From the NCBI GenBank assembly GCA_016935095.1, contig JAFGRO010000006.1, forward strand, positions 1 through 47,943: a DNA stretch of 47,943 nucleotides, written 5' to 3'. Below are positions 25,041 through 33,059 of the stretch, one piece after another (the stretch's first letter is position 1; each line of letters begins with the position of its first letter). The notes under the pieces were generated by a model. The model ran no database searches. It was not told the origin of the DNA and saw nothing but the letters and a program-made list of their open reading frames with translations. Source of the DNA: Candidatus Woesearchaeota archaeon (lineage in GTDB: Archaea; Nanobdellota; Nanobdellia; Woesearchaeales; GW2011-AR15). The position numbers were made by a program, and so were the translations under genes.

Positions 25041-26134
25041 AAAAAAAACCAAACTTTAAGGGAATTGAAAACGCATTAAAAATAAGCCCTGAAGCAGTTA
25101 TAGATAAAATAAAATTATCCAAACTAACAGGCAGGGGAGGGGCATGTTTTCCCACAGGAAAAAAATGGGAGATTGCATCTGCAAACCAAGGTGAAAAGTT
25201 CTTCATTATAAATGCAGATGAGTCAGAGCCCGGTAACTTTAAAGACCAATATATTTTAAAAAATAATCCTGACTTGATAATAGAAGGTCTGTTGATAGGA
25301 TGCCATACTGTAAATGCAAAAAAAGGATTTATCTATATAAGGGATGAATACAAGGATTTAATCAAAAACCTGCAGGATTCTGTAAATAAATATATAAAAA
25401 AATATCCTCAGTTTGATATTGAAATAATTCTGGGCGCAGGGGCTTATGTGTGCGGAGAAGAAACTGCTATAATAGAAAGCATAGAAGGGTTCCCGGGCAT
25501 ACCAAGAATGAAGCCTCCTTATCCTGGTGAAAAAGGCTTTCAGGGAAAACCCACTGTGATAAATAACGCTGAAACCATAGCAATGATCCCCTTGATAATG
25601 AACAATGAATTCAATCCTGAATTAAGATTATTCTCGCTCTCAGGCAATGTAAAAAAGCCAGGGGTTTACGAATTTCCTTTAGGAATAAAACTAAAAGAAA
25701 TTATGGAAAAGGCTGAGCCAGAGGGAAAGATAAAATCTATATTTATGGGTGCAAGCGGAGGATGTTTAAAATATGACCCTGAAATAAAGGTTACACAGGA
25801 AGCATTCAGAGAAAAAAATGTATGCCTTGGCTCAAGAGGAATTATTGTAATAAATGAAAACCAGTCACTAATAAGAATGCTGAAATATATCACTGAATTC
25901 TTTATCCATGAATCATGCGGCAAATGCACGCCGTGCAGAGAAGGCAATGCAAGAATCCTTGAGCTTATTGAAAAGTCAATTGAAAAAGGGTTAACTAAAG
26001 AAGAGCATGAAAGATTAAATGACCTGGCCAATTACATCAAAGAATGCAGTTTCTGCGGCCTGGGAATGTCATCCACAACAGCATTATTGAATATATTGAA
26101 AGAATTTAAAGAAGAAATAAAATGCCTGAAATAA
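25031..26134 (+). CDS. nuoF: NuoF-like FMN/NAD(P)H-binding subunit of the hydrogenase complex
   Basis: A 367-residue NuoF/HoxF core: FMN-binding GRGGACFPTGKKW (34-46, with Cys39 where Gly is usual), NADESEPGNFKDQ (61-73), the NADH-site segment AGAYVCGEETAI, PPYPGEKGFQGKPTVINNAET, and a [4Fe-4S] site of Cys296, Cys299, Cys302 (SCGKCTPCREG) and Cys342. It lacks the N-terminal thioredoxin-like and C-terminal two-[4Fe-4S] ferredoxin extensions of bifurcating HydB proteins. It would exchange hydride electrons between NAD(P)H and the Fe-S chain. Overlaps: 10 nt with NuoE and 13 nt with HydA. Whether the complex bifurcates is not visible. Confidence 0.9.
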   Translation: MQIEKKPNFKGIENALKISPEAVIDKIKLSKLTGRGGACFPTGKKWEIASANQGEKFFIINADESEPGNFKDQYILKNNPDLIIEGLLIGCHTVNAKKGFIYIRDEYKDLIKNLQDSVNKYIKKYPQFDIEIILGAGAYVCGEETAIIESIEGFPGIPRMKPPYPGEKGFQGKPTVINNAETIAMIPLIMNNEFNPELRLFSLSGNVKKPGVYEFPLGIKLKEIMEKAEPEGKIKSIFMGASGGCLKYDPEIKVTQEAFREKNVCLGSRGIIVINENQSLIRMLKYITEFFIHESCGKCTPCREGNARILELIEKSIEKGLTKEEHERLNDLANYIKECSFCGLGMSSTTALLNILKEFKEEIKCLK

Positions 26135-27798
26135 AAATCAACGGAAAAAAAATAAAATTTGAAGAAGGCAAAACAATATTAGATGTATGCAGAAAAAACA
26201 ATATAAAAATACCTACTTTATGTTATCATCCTGACTTAAAGGCTGAAGGAAAATGCAGGCAATGTATTGTTGAGGTAAACGGAAAAATAATGACTTCATG
26301 CAATACACAAGCAAAAGAAGGTATGAACATCATTACAGAAAATGAAAAGATAAAGAAATACAGAAAAATTAACGCTGCATTACTGATGTCAAGGGTTAAA
26401 ACAAAAGACATCCTTGAAACAGAAGACATAGAAGAATTGATGGAGCATGACGGGCTGTTTGAAAACAAATTAAGGAATCTGCCCATAGATAATAAAAACC
26501 CTGCAATTGAAAGAAACATAAACCTATGCATCAACTGCGGCAAATGCATAAGAAAATGCCATGATGTTCAAAGTGTTGATGCAATATATCCTGCTTTCAA
26601 AGGAATAGAAACTATTGCAGCTACTCCTTTCTTATGCCCCCTTGACCAAACTGTTTGTACTTACTGCGGACAGTGCTCTTTGGTTTGTCCTACTGGAGCC
26701 ATAAGGGAAAAATCCAGCATAAGGGATGTTGAAAAAGCACTAAAAGATGAAGGAAAACACGTAATTATACAAACAGCACCTTCAATGAGGGCTTCTCTTG
26801 GGGAAGAATTCGGATTAAAACCAGGGTCATTAATAACAGGAAAGATGGTAACTGCCCTGAAAAAGCTCGGCTTTAATAGGGTTTTTGATACTGACTTCGG
26901 AGCTGATATGACAACCTATGAAGAAGCCCATGAATTAATGGAAAGGATTGAGAAAAACAAAAACCTGCCTATGACCACATCATGCTGCCCTGCATGGATT
27001 GTATTTATGGAAAAAAATTATCCTGAATTATTAAATCATATTTCAACCTGTAAATCGCCGCAGCAGATGTTCGGTGCAATAGCTAAAACATATTATGCAA
27101 AATTACATAATATTGACCCGAAAAATATAGTGGTTGTCTCAGCAATGCCATGCACAGCAAAAAAATTTGAATGCGAGCGCAGGGAAATGAGAAGCTCCGG
27201 ATTCAAGGATGTGGATTATGTGCTTACAACAAGAGAGCTCGGAAGAATGCTGAAGCAGAACAATATAAATCTTCCTAGCTTAAATGATTCTGAATTTGAC
27301 AAACCTTTAGGAATAAGCAGTGGCTCAGGAGCTATATTCGGAACAACAGGAGGAGTTACACAGGCTGTTTTAAGAGTTATAGAATGGAAAATGAAAAGCA
27401 TGGATGTGGAATGGGAAGAGCTTAAAAAAGTAGAGGGAATAAGGCAGATAAAATTAAAGTTAGGTGATAAGGAATTATTGCTTGGGATTATATATGGTCT
27501 TGGAAATGCAAGAAAAGTTATGGAAGATCTGAAAAAAGGAAAATGCAGATATGATTTTATCGAGGTAATGGCATGCCCCGGAGGATGTATTGGCGGAGGG
27601 GGACAGCCAAAAAGCACAGACATGGATATTGTAAAAAAGAGGTCTCTTGCATTATACAGGCAGGATGAAAAGCTTGAAATGAGAAAAGCTCATGAAAACC
27701 CTGTTTTAAAAGAAGTCTATGATAATTTCCTTGGAGAGCCTTTAAGCAAAAAAGCACATAAGTATTTACATACAAGATATTTTAACAGGAAGAAATAA
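26122..27798 (+). CDS. hydA: [FeFe] hydrogenase catalytic subunit
   Basis: A 558-residue [FeFe] hydrogenase. Domains in order: N-terminal [2Fe-2S] (Cys34, 45, 48, 60), two [4Fe-4S] motifs (Cys136/139/142/146 and Cys179/182/185/189), then the H-cluster domain with L1 TSCCPAW (286-292), L2 MPCTAKKFE (342-350) and L3 EVMACPGGCIGGGGQP (481-496). H-cluster ligands should be Cys289, 344, 485 and 489, and Cys288 the proton relay. A small-subunit-like tail (about 505-558) is fused at the C terminus. The His-Cys3 [4Fe-4S] cluster normally between the [2Fe-2S] and the two [4Fe-4S] motifs has no ligands here. Maturases HydE, F and G are not in the window. Confidence 0.96.
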   Translation: MPEIKINGKKIKFEEGKTILDVCRKNNIKIPTLCYHPDLKAEGKCRQCIVEVNGKIMTSCNTQAKEGMNIITENEKIKKYRKINAALLMSRVKTKDILETEDIEELMEHDGLFENKLRNLPIDNKNPAIERNINLCINCGKCIRKCHDVQSVDAIYPAFKGIETIAATPFLCPLDQTVCTYCGQCSLVCPTGAIREKSSIRDVEKALKDEGKHVIIQTAPSMRASLGEEFGLKPGSLITGKMVTALKKLGFNRVFDTDFGADMTTYEEAHELMERIEKNKNLPMTTSCCPAWIVFMEKNYPELLNHISTCKSPQQMFGAIAKTYYAKLHNIDPKNIVVVSAMPCTAKKFECERREMRSSGFKDVDYVLTTRELGRMLKQNNINLPSLNDSEFDKPLGISSGSGAIFGTTGGVTQAVLRVIEWKMKSMDVEWEELKKVEGIRQIKLKLGDKELLLGIIYGLGNARKVMEDLKKGKCRYDFIEVMACPGGCIGGGGQPKSTDMDIVKKRSLALYRQDEKLEMRKAHENPVLKEVYDNFLGEPLSKKAHKYLHTRYFNRKK

Positions 27799-27871
27799 TT
27801 ATCTGGTTTAACAAAAAATATAAAAAGAAACAGATTTATCTTTATGATAATTAAATAAAAAGGGGAATATT

Positions 27872-28456
27872 ATGGAAAAAACTATAGAAAATCTTACTAA
27901 AGCTTTTATCGGTGAGAGCCAGGCAAGAAACCGTTACAGCATGTATGCTAAGATAGCACAAAAAGAAGGCTTTGAGCAGATATCAGAATTATTTTTATTA
28001 ACTGCAGAAAATGAAAGAGAGCATGCAAAATGGCTGTTCAGGTTAATAAATGACTTAAAGAAAAAATCAGATAAAGATTTAAAAGAGATCGAGGTTGAAG
28101 CTTCAGCCCCTACAACTCTGGGTGATACAAAAGCAAACCTGCAGGCTGCAATTGACGGAGAAAATTATGAGCATACAAAGATGTATCCTAAATTTGCAGA
28201 TGTTGCAGAAAAAGAAGGTTTTCCTGAGATTGCAAACAGGCTGAGGGCTATAGCAAAAGCAGAAGAACACCATGAAGAAAGATATAAAAAATTACTGAAT
28301 GAAGTCAAAAACAACACTGTCTTCAAAAAAGAAAAAACAGTTTACTGGGTCTGCAGGAAATGCGGCTATATTCACGAAGGCAACGAGCCGCCTGATACAT
28401 GCCCTTCATGCAGCCATCCAGGGAATTATTTTGAAAGGAAATGTGAAGAATACTGA
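27872..28456 (+). CDS. rbr: rubrerythrin
   Basis: A 194-residue rubrerythrin, a peroxide reductase. The N-terminal four-helix di-iron domain carries Glu in [11 protein letters not shown] (residue 15) and ENEREHAKW (about 49-57), and a second pair in [12 protein letters not shown] and [13 protein letters not shown]-terminal rubredoxin-like domain follows, with [10 protein letters not shown] and [11 protein letters not shown] (Cys pairs about 159/162 and 175/178). It starts after GGGGAA. It opens a four-gene set with ferritin-like, glutaredoxin and superoxide reductase genes, downstream of the oxygen-sensitive hydrogenase. Confidence 0.95.
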   Translation: MEKTIENLTKAFIGESQARNRYSMYAKIAQKEGFEQISELFLLTAENEREHAKWLFRLINDLKKKSDKDLKEIEVEASAPTTLGDTKANLQAAIDGENYEHTKMYPKFADVAEKEGFPEIANRLRAIAKAEEHHEERYKKLLNEVKNNTVFKKEKTVYWVCRKCGYIHEGNEPPDTCPSCSHPGNYFERKCEEY

Positions 28457-28465
28457 GGTGAGAAA

Positions 28466-28753
28466 ATGCTGTCTAAAATACCTATAGATTTAACTAAAAT
28501 AAAAAAAGAAAACATAAACAAAGAAATATTAAGAGCAGGACTAATAGCAGAGTATGATGCTGTCAATTTATATGAGCAAATGGCTGAACTGACTGATAAT
28601 GAAGAAATTAAGAAAGTCTTGCTGGATATAGCCAAAGAGGAAAAAGAGCATGTCGGTGAATTTCAGACATTGTTAGAAAAAGAAGACCCTGAGCTTAAAG
28701 GGGCCATGGAAGAAGGAAAAGAAGAAGTTGAAGAGCTTTTAAAAGGAGGATGA
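28466..28753 (+). CDS. encapsulin-cargo-like ferritin-like protein
   Basis: A 95-residue, two-helix ferritin-like protein with the EncFtn pattern: helix one LRAGLIAEYDAVNLYEQMAE with Glu29 and Glu37, and helix two EEIKKVLLDIAKEEKEHVGE with Glu59 and His62, then a polar acidic tail ending EELLKGG. In many anaerobes this fold is packed inside encapsulin shells or fused to them, where it oxidises and stores Fe(II). There is no encapsulin shell gene next to it, and the C terminus shows no clear targeting peptide. The ribosome-binding site GAGGTGA is 4 nt before the ATG. Confidence 0.75.
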   Translation: MLSKIPIDLTKIKKENINKEILRAGLIAEYDAVNLYEQMAELTDNEEIKKVLLDIAKEEKEHVGEFQTLLEKEDPELKGAMEEGKEEVEELLKGG

Positions 28754-28757
28754 AAAA

Positions 28758-28994
28758 ATGTCTAAAATAATTGTTTACAGCACAAAGATGTGCCCTTACT
28801 GCACTATGCTCAAGGATTTTTTAAGGGAGAAAAATATTGAGTTTGAAGCTGTTGATGTGGGGGAAGACAGGGAAAAAGCTGAAGAGATGATAAGAAAATC
28901 AGGGCAGATGGGAGTTCCCCAGATTGAGATAAACGGAAAAATCATCGTGGGCTTCAACAAATTGGCTATTGAGGAAGAATTATCAAAAATGTGA
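28758..28994 (+). CDS. glutaredoxin-like protein (NrdH type)
   Basis: A 78-residue thioredoxin-fold protein with the redox-active pair CPYC (Cys12 and Cys15), a cis-Pro segment GVPQIEINGKIIVGFN and a final short helix AIEEELSKM. It is of the glutaredoxin/NrdH family, which reduces disulfides using glutathione-independent donors in anaerobes. It may recycle peroxide-reducing enzymes in this oxidative-stress set. GGAGG precedes the start; it is 4 nt after the ferritin-like gene. Confidence 0.9.
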   Translation: MSKIIVYSTKMCPYCTMLKDFLREKNIEFEAVDVGEDREKAEEMIRKSGQMGVPQIEINGKIIVGFNKLAIEEELSKM

Positions 28995-29003
28995 GGTATA
29001 AAA

Positions 29004-29387
29004 ATGGCTAAGCTAAACAGATTTTATAAATGCAATGTCTGCGGAAACATAGTTTCTGTGGTTGAGTCAGGCGCAGGGGAATTAGTATGCTGCGGTGAGC
29101 CAATGAAACTGATAGAAGAGAAAGGGAAAGACCAGGAAGGAAAGGAAAAGCATGTTCCTGTTCTGGAAACAACTGAAAAAGGCATTATTGTAAAAGTAGG
29201 CTCTGTGGAGCATCCTATGGAAGAAAAACATTATATTGAACTGATACAGCTTATTGACGGGGATGAAATAGTTGGCGGAAAAAGATTAAAGCCGGGCGAA
29301 AAGCCCATGGCTGAATTCTGCATGGTTAAAAAACAGGGCCTGAAAGCAAGAATATTGTGCAATGTGCACGGGCTGTGGATTAATTAA
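29004..29387 (+). CDS. dfx: desulfoferrodoxin (superoxide reductase)
   Basis: A 127-residue two-domain 2Fe-type superoxide reductase. The N-terminal desulforedoxin Fe(Cys)4 site is Cys10, Cys13, Cys29 and Cys30. The catalytic Fe(His)4Cys centre has His50 (EKHVP), His70 and His76 (HPMEEKHY), and Cys119 and His122 (CNVHGLW). It reduces superoxide to peroxide, which the rubrerythrin in the same set can remove. The GAGGT upstream overlaps the glutaredoxin stop codon. It ends where the convergent yggS gene ends, with a tail-to-tail junction at base 29387/29388. Confidence 0.96.
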   Translation: MAKLNRFYKCNVCGNIVSVVESGAGELVCCGEPMKLIEEKGKDQEGKEKHVPVLETTEKGIIVKVGSVEHPMEEKHYIELIQLIDGDEIVGGKRLKPGEKPMAEFCMVKKQGLKARILCNVHGLWIN

Positions 29388-30050
29388 TTATTTTCTTTCC
29401 CCGAACAAGGCCCTTCCGAGCCTTATCATATTGCTGCCTTCATCTATTGCTGTCTTATATGAATCTGACATTCCTATGGAAAGTGTATCAACAGAATTAA
29501 ATTCTTTTTTCAGCTTATCATAAAAACCTTTCATCTTTTTAAAATAAGCCTTTTGTTCTTTTTCACCTATAGAATAAGGCTCCATTGCCATGATTCCTTT
29601 TAATACTAAATAATCCATTTTGCTTATTGCTCTTGCTAGATTCTCAATCTTCTCATATTCAGGCTCAATGCCGTATTTGGATTTTTCTTCTCCTATATTA
29701 ACTTCTATCATAACAAGTATTTTTTTATCTATTCTTTCAGCTCTTTTACTTATATTCAAGGCCCTGTATTCAGAATCAACAGTCTGGATAATATCAAAAA
29801 TCTTCAGAGCAGTATTTATCTTGTTTTTCTGCAGATGCCCTATCATGTGCCATCTGACTTTCTCTGCCTTATCTCCAAGTTTTTTGTAAAGCTCTTCTGC
29901 CTCCTGGACATAGTTCTCACCTATATCTGTTGCCCCTGCTTCTATAACTTCCATTATTTCTTTCAGAGTTCTTGTTTTCGCAGCCACAACTATTGTCACA
30001 TCATCCGGAACCTCTTTCCTGATTTTTCTATAGTTTTCTTTTATTGTCAT
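29388..30050 (-). CDS. yggS: YggS-family PLP homeostasis protein
   Basis: A 220-residue alanine-racemase-fold protein that binds pyridoxal 5'-phosphate without being a known enzyme. The PLP-lysine is Lys25 in VVAAKTRTLKEI; GENYVQEA, WHMIGHLQKNK and LSIGMSDSYKTAIDEGSNMIRLGRALFG are the family signature segments. YggS controls free PLP and amino-acid balance. Its start overlaps the end of the J-protein gene by 23 nt, putting it at the end of a long minus-strand operon. Confidence 0.93.
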   Translation of the reverse strand: MTIKENYRKIRKEVPDDVTIVVAAKTRTLKEIMEVIEAGATDIGENYVQEAEELYKKLGDKAEKVRWHMIGHLQKNKINTALKIFDIIQTVDSEYRALNISKRAERIDKKILVMIEVNIGEEKSKYGIEPEYEKIENLARAISKMDYLVLKGIMAMEPYSIGEKEQKAYFKKMKGFYDKLKKEFNSVDTLSIGMSDSYKTAIDEGSNMIRLGRALFGERK

Positions 30051-30390
30051 TGTCCGGCCATATAGACTTTTCCTTTATATTATAAAAATGGCTTAAACGC
30101 CATTCATTATATGACTTCCCAAGCTCTTCAGGCTTTTCTCCCAGAAAGTCTTCCACTAATTCATTGTTTTCAATTAAATCAGAAGCCTCTTTGTTTTCTA
30201 AATAATTCCTGGCTTGTTTTATTAACTTAAAATATGAACTTGCTTTTTCATCTTTATTTACATCAGGATGATACTCTTTGGCTTTTTCTCGGAATTGAAT
30301 TTTTATTTTTTTTGGATCTATATTTGCTTTTTCAGCTAAGCCAAGAATTTTTTTTGCCCTTTCCTCCAGACCAAACTCTTTTAATTTCAT
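30028..30390 (-). CDS. small J-domain protein
   Basis: A 120-residue protein with a J domain (about residues 10-70) containing IQFREKAKEYHPDVNKDE, with the HPD tripeptide at about 41-43 that stimulates DnaK ATPase. There is no Gly/Phe region, zinc fingers or C-terminal substrate domain, so this is a minimal class III J-protein; the tail is acidic and Trp/Asn-rich. It overlaps panD by 4 nt (ATGA) and yggS by 23 nt, so translation is coupled. Its client is unknown, possibly a protein of this operon. Confidence 0.8.
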   Translation of the reverse strand: MKLKEFGLEERAKKILGLAEKANIDPKKIKIQFREKAKEYHPDVNKDEKASSYFKLIKQARNYLENKEASDLIENNELVEDFLGEKPEELGKSYNEWRLSHFYNIKEKSIWPDNDNKRKL

Positions 30391-30731
30391 TTTAAATACC
30401 TTACAAATTTATTTTCCTCATTAACAAGTACAATTCTTGGTTCTATGTAATTGTCAGAAAGCTCAAATCCTGCTATTATAATATTATCTCCTTTTTTTAT
30501 CTTCTTTGCTGTTGCCCCATTCATGCATATTGTTCCTAGGTTTCTTTTTCCTTCAATTACATAAGTTTCCAGCCTTTCCCCGTTTGTAATGTCCCAGACA
30601 GCAACCTTTTCCCCTTTATGAAAACCTGCTTTTTCAATCAGTTCTCTATCTATAGTTATGCTTCCTGTATAATCAACATTGGCTTCTGTAACAGTAGCCT
30701 TATGAATCTTGCTCCTTAAGTACCATCTCAT
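30387..30731 (-). CDS. panD: aspartate 1-decarboxylase, pyruvoyl type
   Basis: A 114-residue bacterial-type PanD that makes beta-alanine for pantothenate/CoA. The self-cleavage site is Gly23-Ser24 in YTGSITIDREL, where Ser becomes the pyruvoyl group. MRWYLRSKIHKATVTEANVDY is the typical start and GTICMNGATAKKIKKGDNIIIAGFE the C-terminal signature. Most archaea make beta-alanine with a PLP-type aspartate decarboxylase instead, so the gene is likely of bacterial origin. PanB and PanC are not in the window. Confidence 0.93.
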   Translation of the reverse strand: MRWYLRSKIHKATVTEANVDYTGSITIDRELIEKAGFHKGEKVAVWDITNGERLETYVIEGKRNLGTICMNGATAKKIKKGDNIIIAGFELSDNYIEPRIVLVNEENKFVRYLK

Positions 30732-30745
30732 TTTAATTAAATATT

Positions 30746-30940
30746 TTATGAAACATCTATCTTAGTTCCGTCAGGCATTAAATTGTCGGGGTGTGCTTCC
30801 CCTCTTTCAACCATTTTATATCTTATGCAGTTTTTAAAATTATCTTCTGTATCACAATAATTATTCTTCCATTTCTCTTTAATTTTACCTTCTCTTTCCA
30901 ATCTTCTCAACGGACAACTTTCAAACCATTCACAAGTCAT
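30746..30940 (-). CDS. small Cys4 protein, unknown function
   Basis: A 64-residue protein with four cysteines (Cys3, Cys9, Cys29, Cys38) in TCEWFESCP and YCDTEDNFKNCIRY, a likely zinc or Fe-S site, and a C-terminal HPDNLMPDGTKID. This pattern recurs in small archaeal and anaerobic bacterial proteins without known role. It sits between the DUF134 regulator and PanD in the same strand and spacing, which suggests a member of the metal/redox operon. Confidence 0.6.
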   Translation of the reverse strand: MTCEWFESCPLRRLEREGKIKEKWKNNYCDTEDNFKNCIRYKMVERGEAHPDNLMPDGTKIDVS

Positions 30941-30943
30941 TTA

Positions 30944-31432
30944 TTATCCTCTTGTCATTCTTGCTCCGCATTTCGGGCATTTCCTGCTTACACATGGAAC
31001 CCCTCTTTGCTGAGACTCTTTATATCCGCATTCAGGACAAACACAAATTCCTCCGGGGCCTACAGCAAATCCTCCCATTCTGCCTCGTCCTCCCCCGCTG
31101 ATTCCTCTTCTTTGTCCTCTTCCCATACCTTGTCTTGGCATTGCCATTTTAAAATCACCTCCTTTTATCCTTATTGCCTTCCCATTTACAAGGGCTTCAG
31201 CTATTTTTTTCCTTGCTGAATTCAGCACCCTGTTAAAAGTTGGCTGTGATATATTCATCTTTTCAGCTGCTTTTTTCTGCTCAAGATGCTCAAAATCCTT
31301 TAATCTTATAGCCTCATGCTCCTCCCTGGTAAGATTGACTTCCTTTAAATCCATAAGCCTTATTCCTGCTGGCTTGAAATAAGTCACCTCGGGGTCAAAC
31401 CATATCCTTCTTCTTCGTCTTGGCCTTGGCAT
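30944..31432 (-). CDS. DUF134 DNA-binding protein with zinc ribbon
   Basis: A 162-residue predicted regulator. After a basic MPRPRRRRRIWFDPEVTYFKP start comes a sigma-70-region-4-like HTH (about 30-80: LTREEHEAIRLKDFEHLEQ, KKAAEKMNISQPTFNRVLNSARKKIAEAL), characteristic of DUF134. A Gly/Arg-rich linker (about 100-125) follows, then a C-terminal zinc ribbon with CPECGY and CPKCGA. It lies between a NifX-like gene and the Cys4 protein. It may control this operon through the palindromes upstream of the first gene. Confidence 0.85.
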   Translation of the reverse strand: MPRPRRRRRIWFDPEVTYFKPAGIRLMDLKEVNLTREEHEAIRLKDFEHLEQKKAAEKMNISQPTFNRVLNSARKKIAEALVNGKAIRIKGGDFKMAMPRQGMGRGQRRGISGGGRGRMGGFAVGPGGICVCPECGYKESQQRGVPCVSRKCPKCGARMTRG

Positions 31433-31434
31433 GA

Positions 31435-31743
31435 TTATTCCTCTGTTTCATCCAGTGCTTCTTTTACAGTCTTGCCACTAACCTGTTTGAATTCTATTCC
31501 TTTTTGTTGTAAAGCCATTTCCATATTAGGCCCTACTTTTCCAGTTACAACTAAATCAACATTTTTGTCTGCCAGCATTTTTGCTACTGAAAAGCCTGCT
31601 CCTCCTCCGCCCCTGTCAAAAGGATTTTTTATTTTTTCCACTAATTTTTTATTCTCAAAAATCAGATAAAACGGTGCTCTTCCGCCCATTTCACTAATCT
31701 CAGAATCTTCATTATCTTCTTTAGCAGATATTGCTATTTTCAT
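31435..31743 (-). CDS. NifX/NafY-like iron-molybdenum-cofactor-binding-fold protein
   Basis: A 102-residue protein of the dinitrogenase FeMo-cofactor biosynthesis (NifX/NafY/VnfX, MTH1175-like) fold. It has MKIAISAKEDNEDSEISEMGGRAPFYLIFEN, the Gly-rich NPFDRGGGGAGFSVAKMLADKNVDLVVTGKVGPN, and GIEFKQVSGKTVKEAL. There is no nitrogenase here; in anaerobes these stand-alone forms are linked to metal or Fe-S handling. It overlaps the permease gene by 4 nt and abuts DUF134, a widespread combination. Confidence 0.85.
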   Translation of the reverse strand: MKIAISAKEDNEDSEISEMGGRAPFYLIFENKKLVEKIKNPFDRGGGGAGFSVAKMLADKNVDLVVTGKVGPNMEMALQQKGIEFKQVSGKTVKEALDETEE

Positions 31744-32258
31744 GTTTTTACCTCCATAATTTTATTCATAATTAGTCCTTCCAAAACTGAAATAAAAACC
31801 ATGACAAAAGTTAAAAAGATCACAAATTTAAAGCCAAAATAAACAACCATTACAGGCAATAAAGGAAGTTTAACCGCCCTATTGTATAAAAAGGTTGCAA
31901 TAAACCCGCTCTTAACACCTTTGTCCTTTAACTCAGCAAGCAAAGGATACCACATATAAATAGGACCTGTTGAAATAACTCCTGTTACAACAGCAGCAAT
32001 CCATCCTTTAAATGATCTGCTGTGGCCAAAATACTTGACAAGTTTTTCAGGCCTGATAAAATAATTTGTTAATGCCATTAAAACAAAAACCCCCATAAAA
32101 ACCAGGACTATCTTTTTCAATATTCCCCATGAAAACAATAATGAAGGAATTAATATTGAAGGTTTTATTATTGAAACCATACCTAATATTAATACAGCTA
32201 TTATTAAAAATGTCCATGTTCTCGGTATTTCCTTTATTTTTTCAATAAATTTCATCAT
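31740..32258 (-). CDS. permease half, DUF318/ArsP-like
   Basis: A 172-residue membrane protein, the C-terminal half of a DUF318/YraQ/ArsP-like permease that is usually a single chain. About four helices are seen, with the marker GPIYMWYPLLAELKDKGV and FLYNRAVKLPLLPVMVVYFG. Such permeases are thought to move metal or metalloid compounds. It overlaps both the other half (4 nt) and the NifX-like gene (4 nt), so translation is coupled. The split into two genes is seen in other anaerobic prokaryotes too, and need not be a frameshift. Confidence 0.8.
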   Translation of the reverse strand: MMKFIEKIKEIPRTWTFLIIAVLILGMVSIIKPSILIPSLLFSWGILKKIVLVFMGVFVLMALTNYFIRPEKLVKYFGHSRSFKGWIAAVVTGVISTGPIYMWYPLLAELKDKGVKSGFIATFLYNRAVKLPLLPVMVVYFGFKFVIFLTFVMVFISVLEGLIMNKIMEVKT

Positions 32259-32677
32259 ATCACATTTAATATTCCTACTGTAATTATGGCAACAACTATA
32301 GCAAAAACAAAACTTAAAACATTTCTAGTTATAGCAAATTTTTTTCCCAGAATCATTGATTCAGCAGGCAATTGAACAAATCCTACAGTAACCCATGAAA
32401 CTATAAAAGCAGTTACTGCAATTAATGTTACTCCTTGATTTAATAATTCACCACCTAAAACATAACTTGTTATTGGGCTTCCTGCCAGAATGCTACCCAT
32501 AACAGACCCAATCAGAGGATCTAAAAAAAAGTTGCCCCTGAATAATTCTGTATAAAAAGACTTTGGGATTAGAGTATTAACTAAACCAATTAATAAAATA
32601 ACCCCTGCTATTACAGGAAGCATTTTACCTAAACCTTTTCCTGACTTTTTTATTGCTTCTTTAAATTGTTTGTTCAT
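32255..32677 (-). CDS. permease half, DUF318/ArsP-like
   Basis: A 140-residue membrane protein, the N-terminal half of the same DUF318-type permease: about four helices, with the family marker GSILAGSPITSYVLGGELLNQGV and FVQLPAESMILGKKF. The two halves together correspond to one ArsP_1-type permease of about 310 residues. It overlaps the C-terminal half by 4 nt. The transported ion is unknown; the neighbours (NifX-like, DUF5320, DUF134) point to metal or redox stress. Confidence 0.8.
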   Translation of the reverse strand: MNKQFKEAIKKSGKGLGKMLPVIAGVILLIGLVNTLIPKSFYTELFRGNFFLDPLIGSVMGSILAGSPITSYVLGGELLNQGVTLIAVTAFIVSWVTVGFVQLPAESMILGKKFAITRNVLSFVFAIVVAIITVGILNVI

Positions 32678-32679
32678 AT

Positions 32680-33027
32680 TTATTCTTTTTCTATGGTTTC
32701 AATTCTCTTCTTAACTTCTTCTAATTCCTGGTTTATATCTTTCTTTTCCTGTTCTAGTATGTTTAGTTCATTTTTTAAGTTTTGGATTTCTTCTTCTTTA
32801 GTATATTGTCTTACAGGCACAAATTCCTGTGGCACTGCTCTTACAGGTATTCTTCTAAAACCTCTACCAAATCCTCTTCTAAAGCCAAAACCTCGGCTAT
32901 ATCCAAAACCTCTGCCCATCGGCATTCCTCTTGTAAAACCAGGACTATTGTAGCCATTGCAATAACCCATTCCTCTACCTGTCATAGACCCCTGTCCGTT
33001 TGGTCCTGTTCTATCTCCTTGTGGCAT
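32680..33027 (-). CDS. DUF5320 Gly/Arg-rich protein
   Basis: A 115-residue protein with the DUF5320 start MPQGDRTGPNGQGSMTGRGM, a Gly/Arg/Phe-rich stretch (about 40-65) and a C-terminal coiled coil (about 75-115, EEEIQNLKNELNILEQEKKD). Such proteins sit at the head of permease/NifX-like clusters in anaerobes; the role is unknown, perhaps metal or nucleic-acid binding. The ribosome-binding site GGAGGTG is 6 nt before the ATG. First gene of the operon, downstream of two palindromes. Confidence 0.75.
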   Translation of the reverse strand: MPQGDRTGPNGQGSMTGRGMGYCNGYNSPGFTRGMPMGRGFGYSRGFGFRRGFGRGFRRIPVRAVPQEFVPVRQYTKEEEIQNLKNELNILEQEKKDINQELEEVKKRIETIEKE

Positions 33028-33059
33028 ATTTACACCTCCAAATATTATATTTTATTCTC

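Noticed and set aside
28466-28753. Complete encapsulin system
   Set aside because: Only the cargo-like ferritin is present; no HK97-fold shell protein was found in the window.
31740-32677. Frameshifted permease pseudogene
   Set aside because: Both halves have their own start, a 4-nt overlap and family-typical ends; a split functional permease is more likely.
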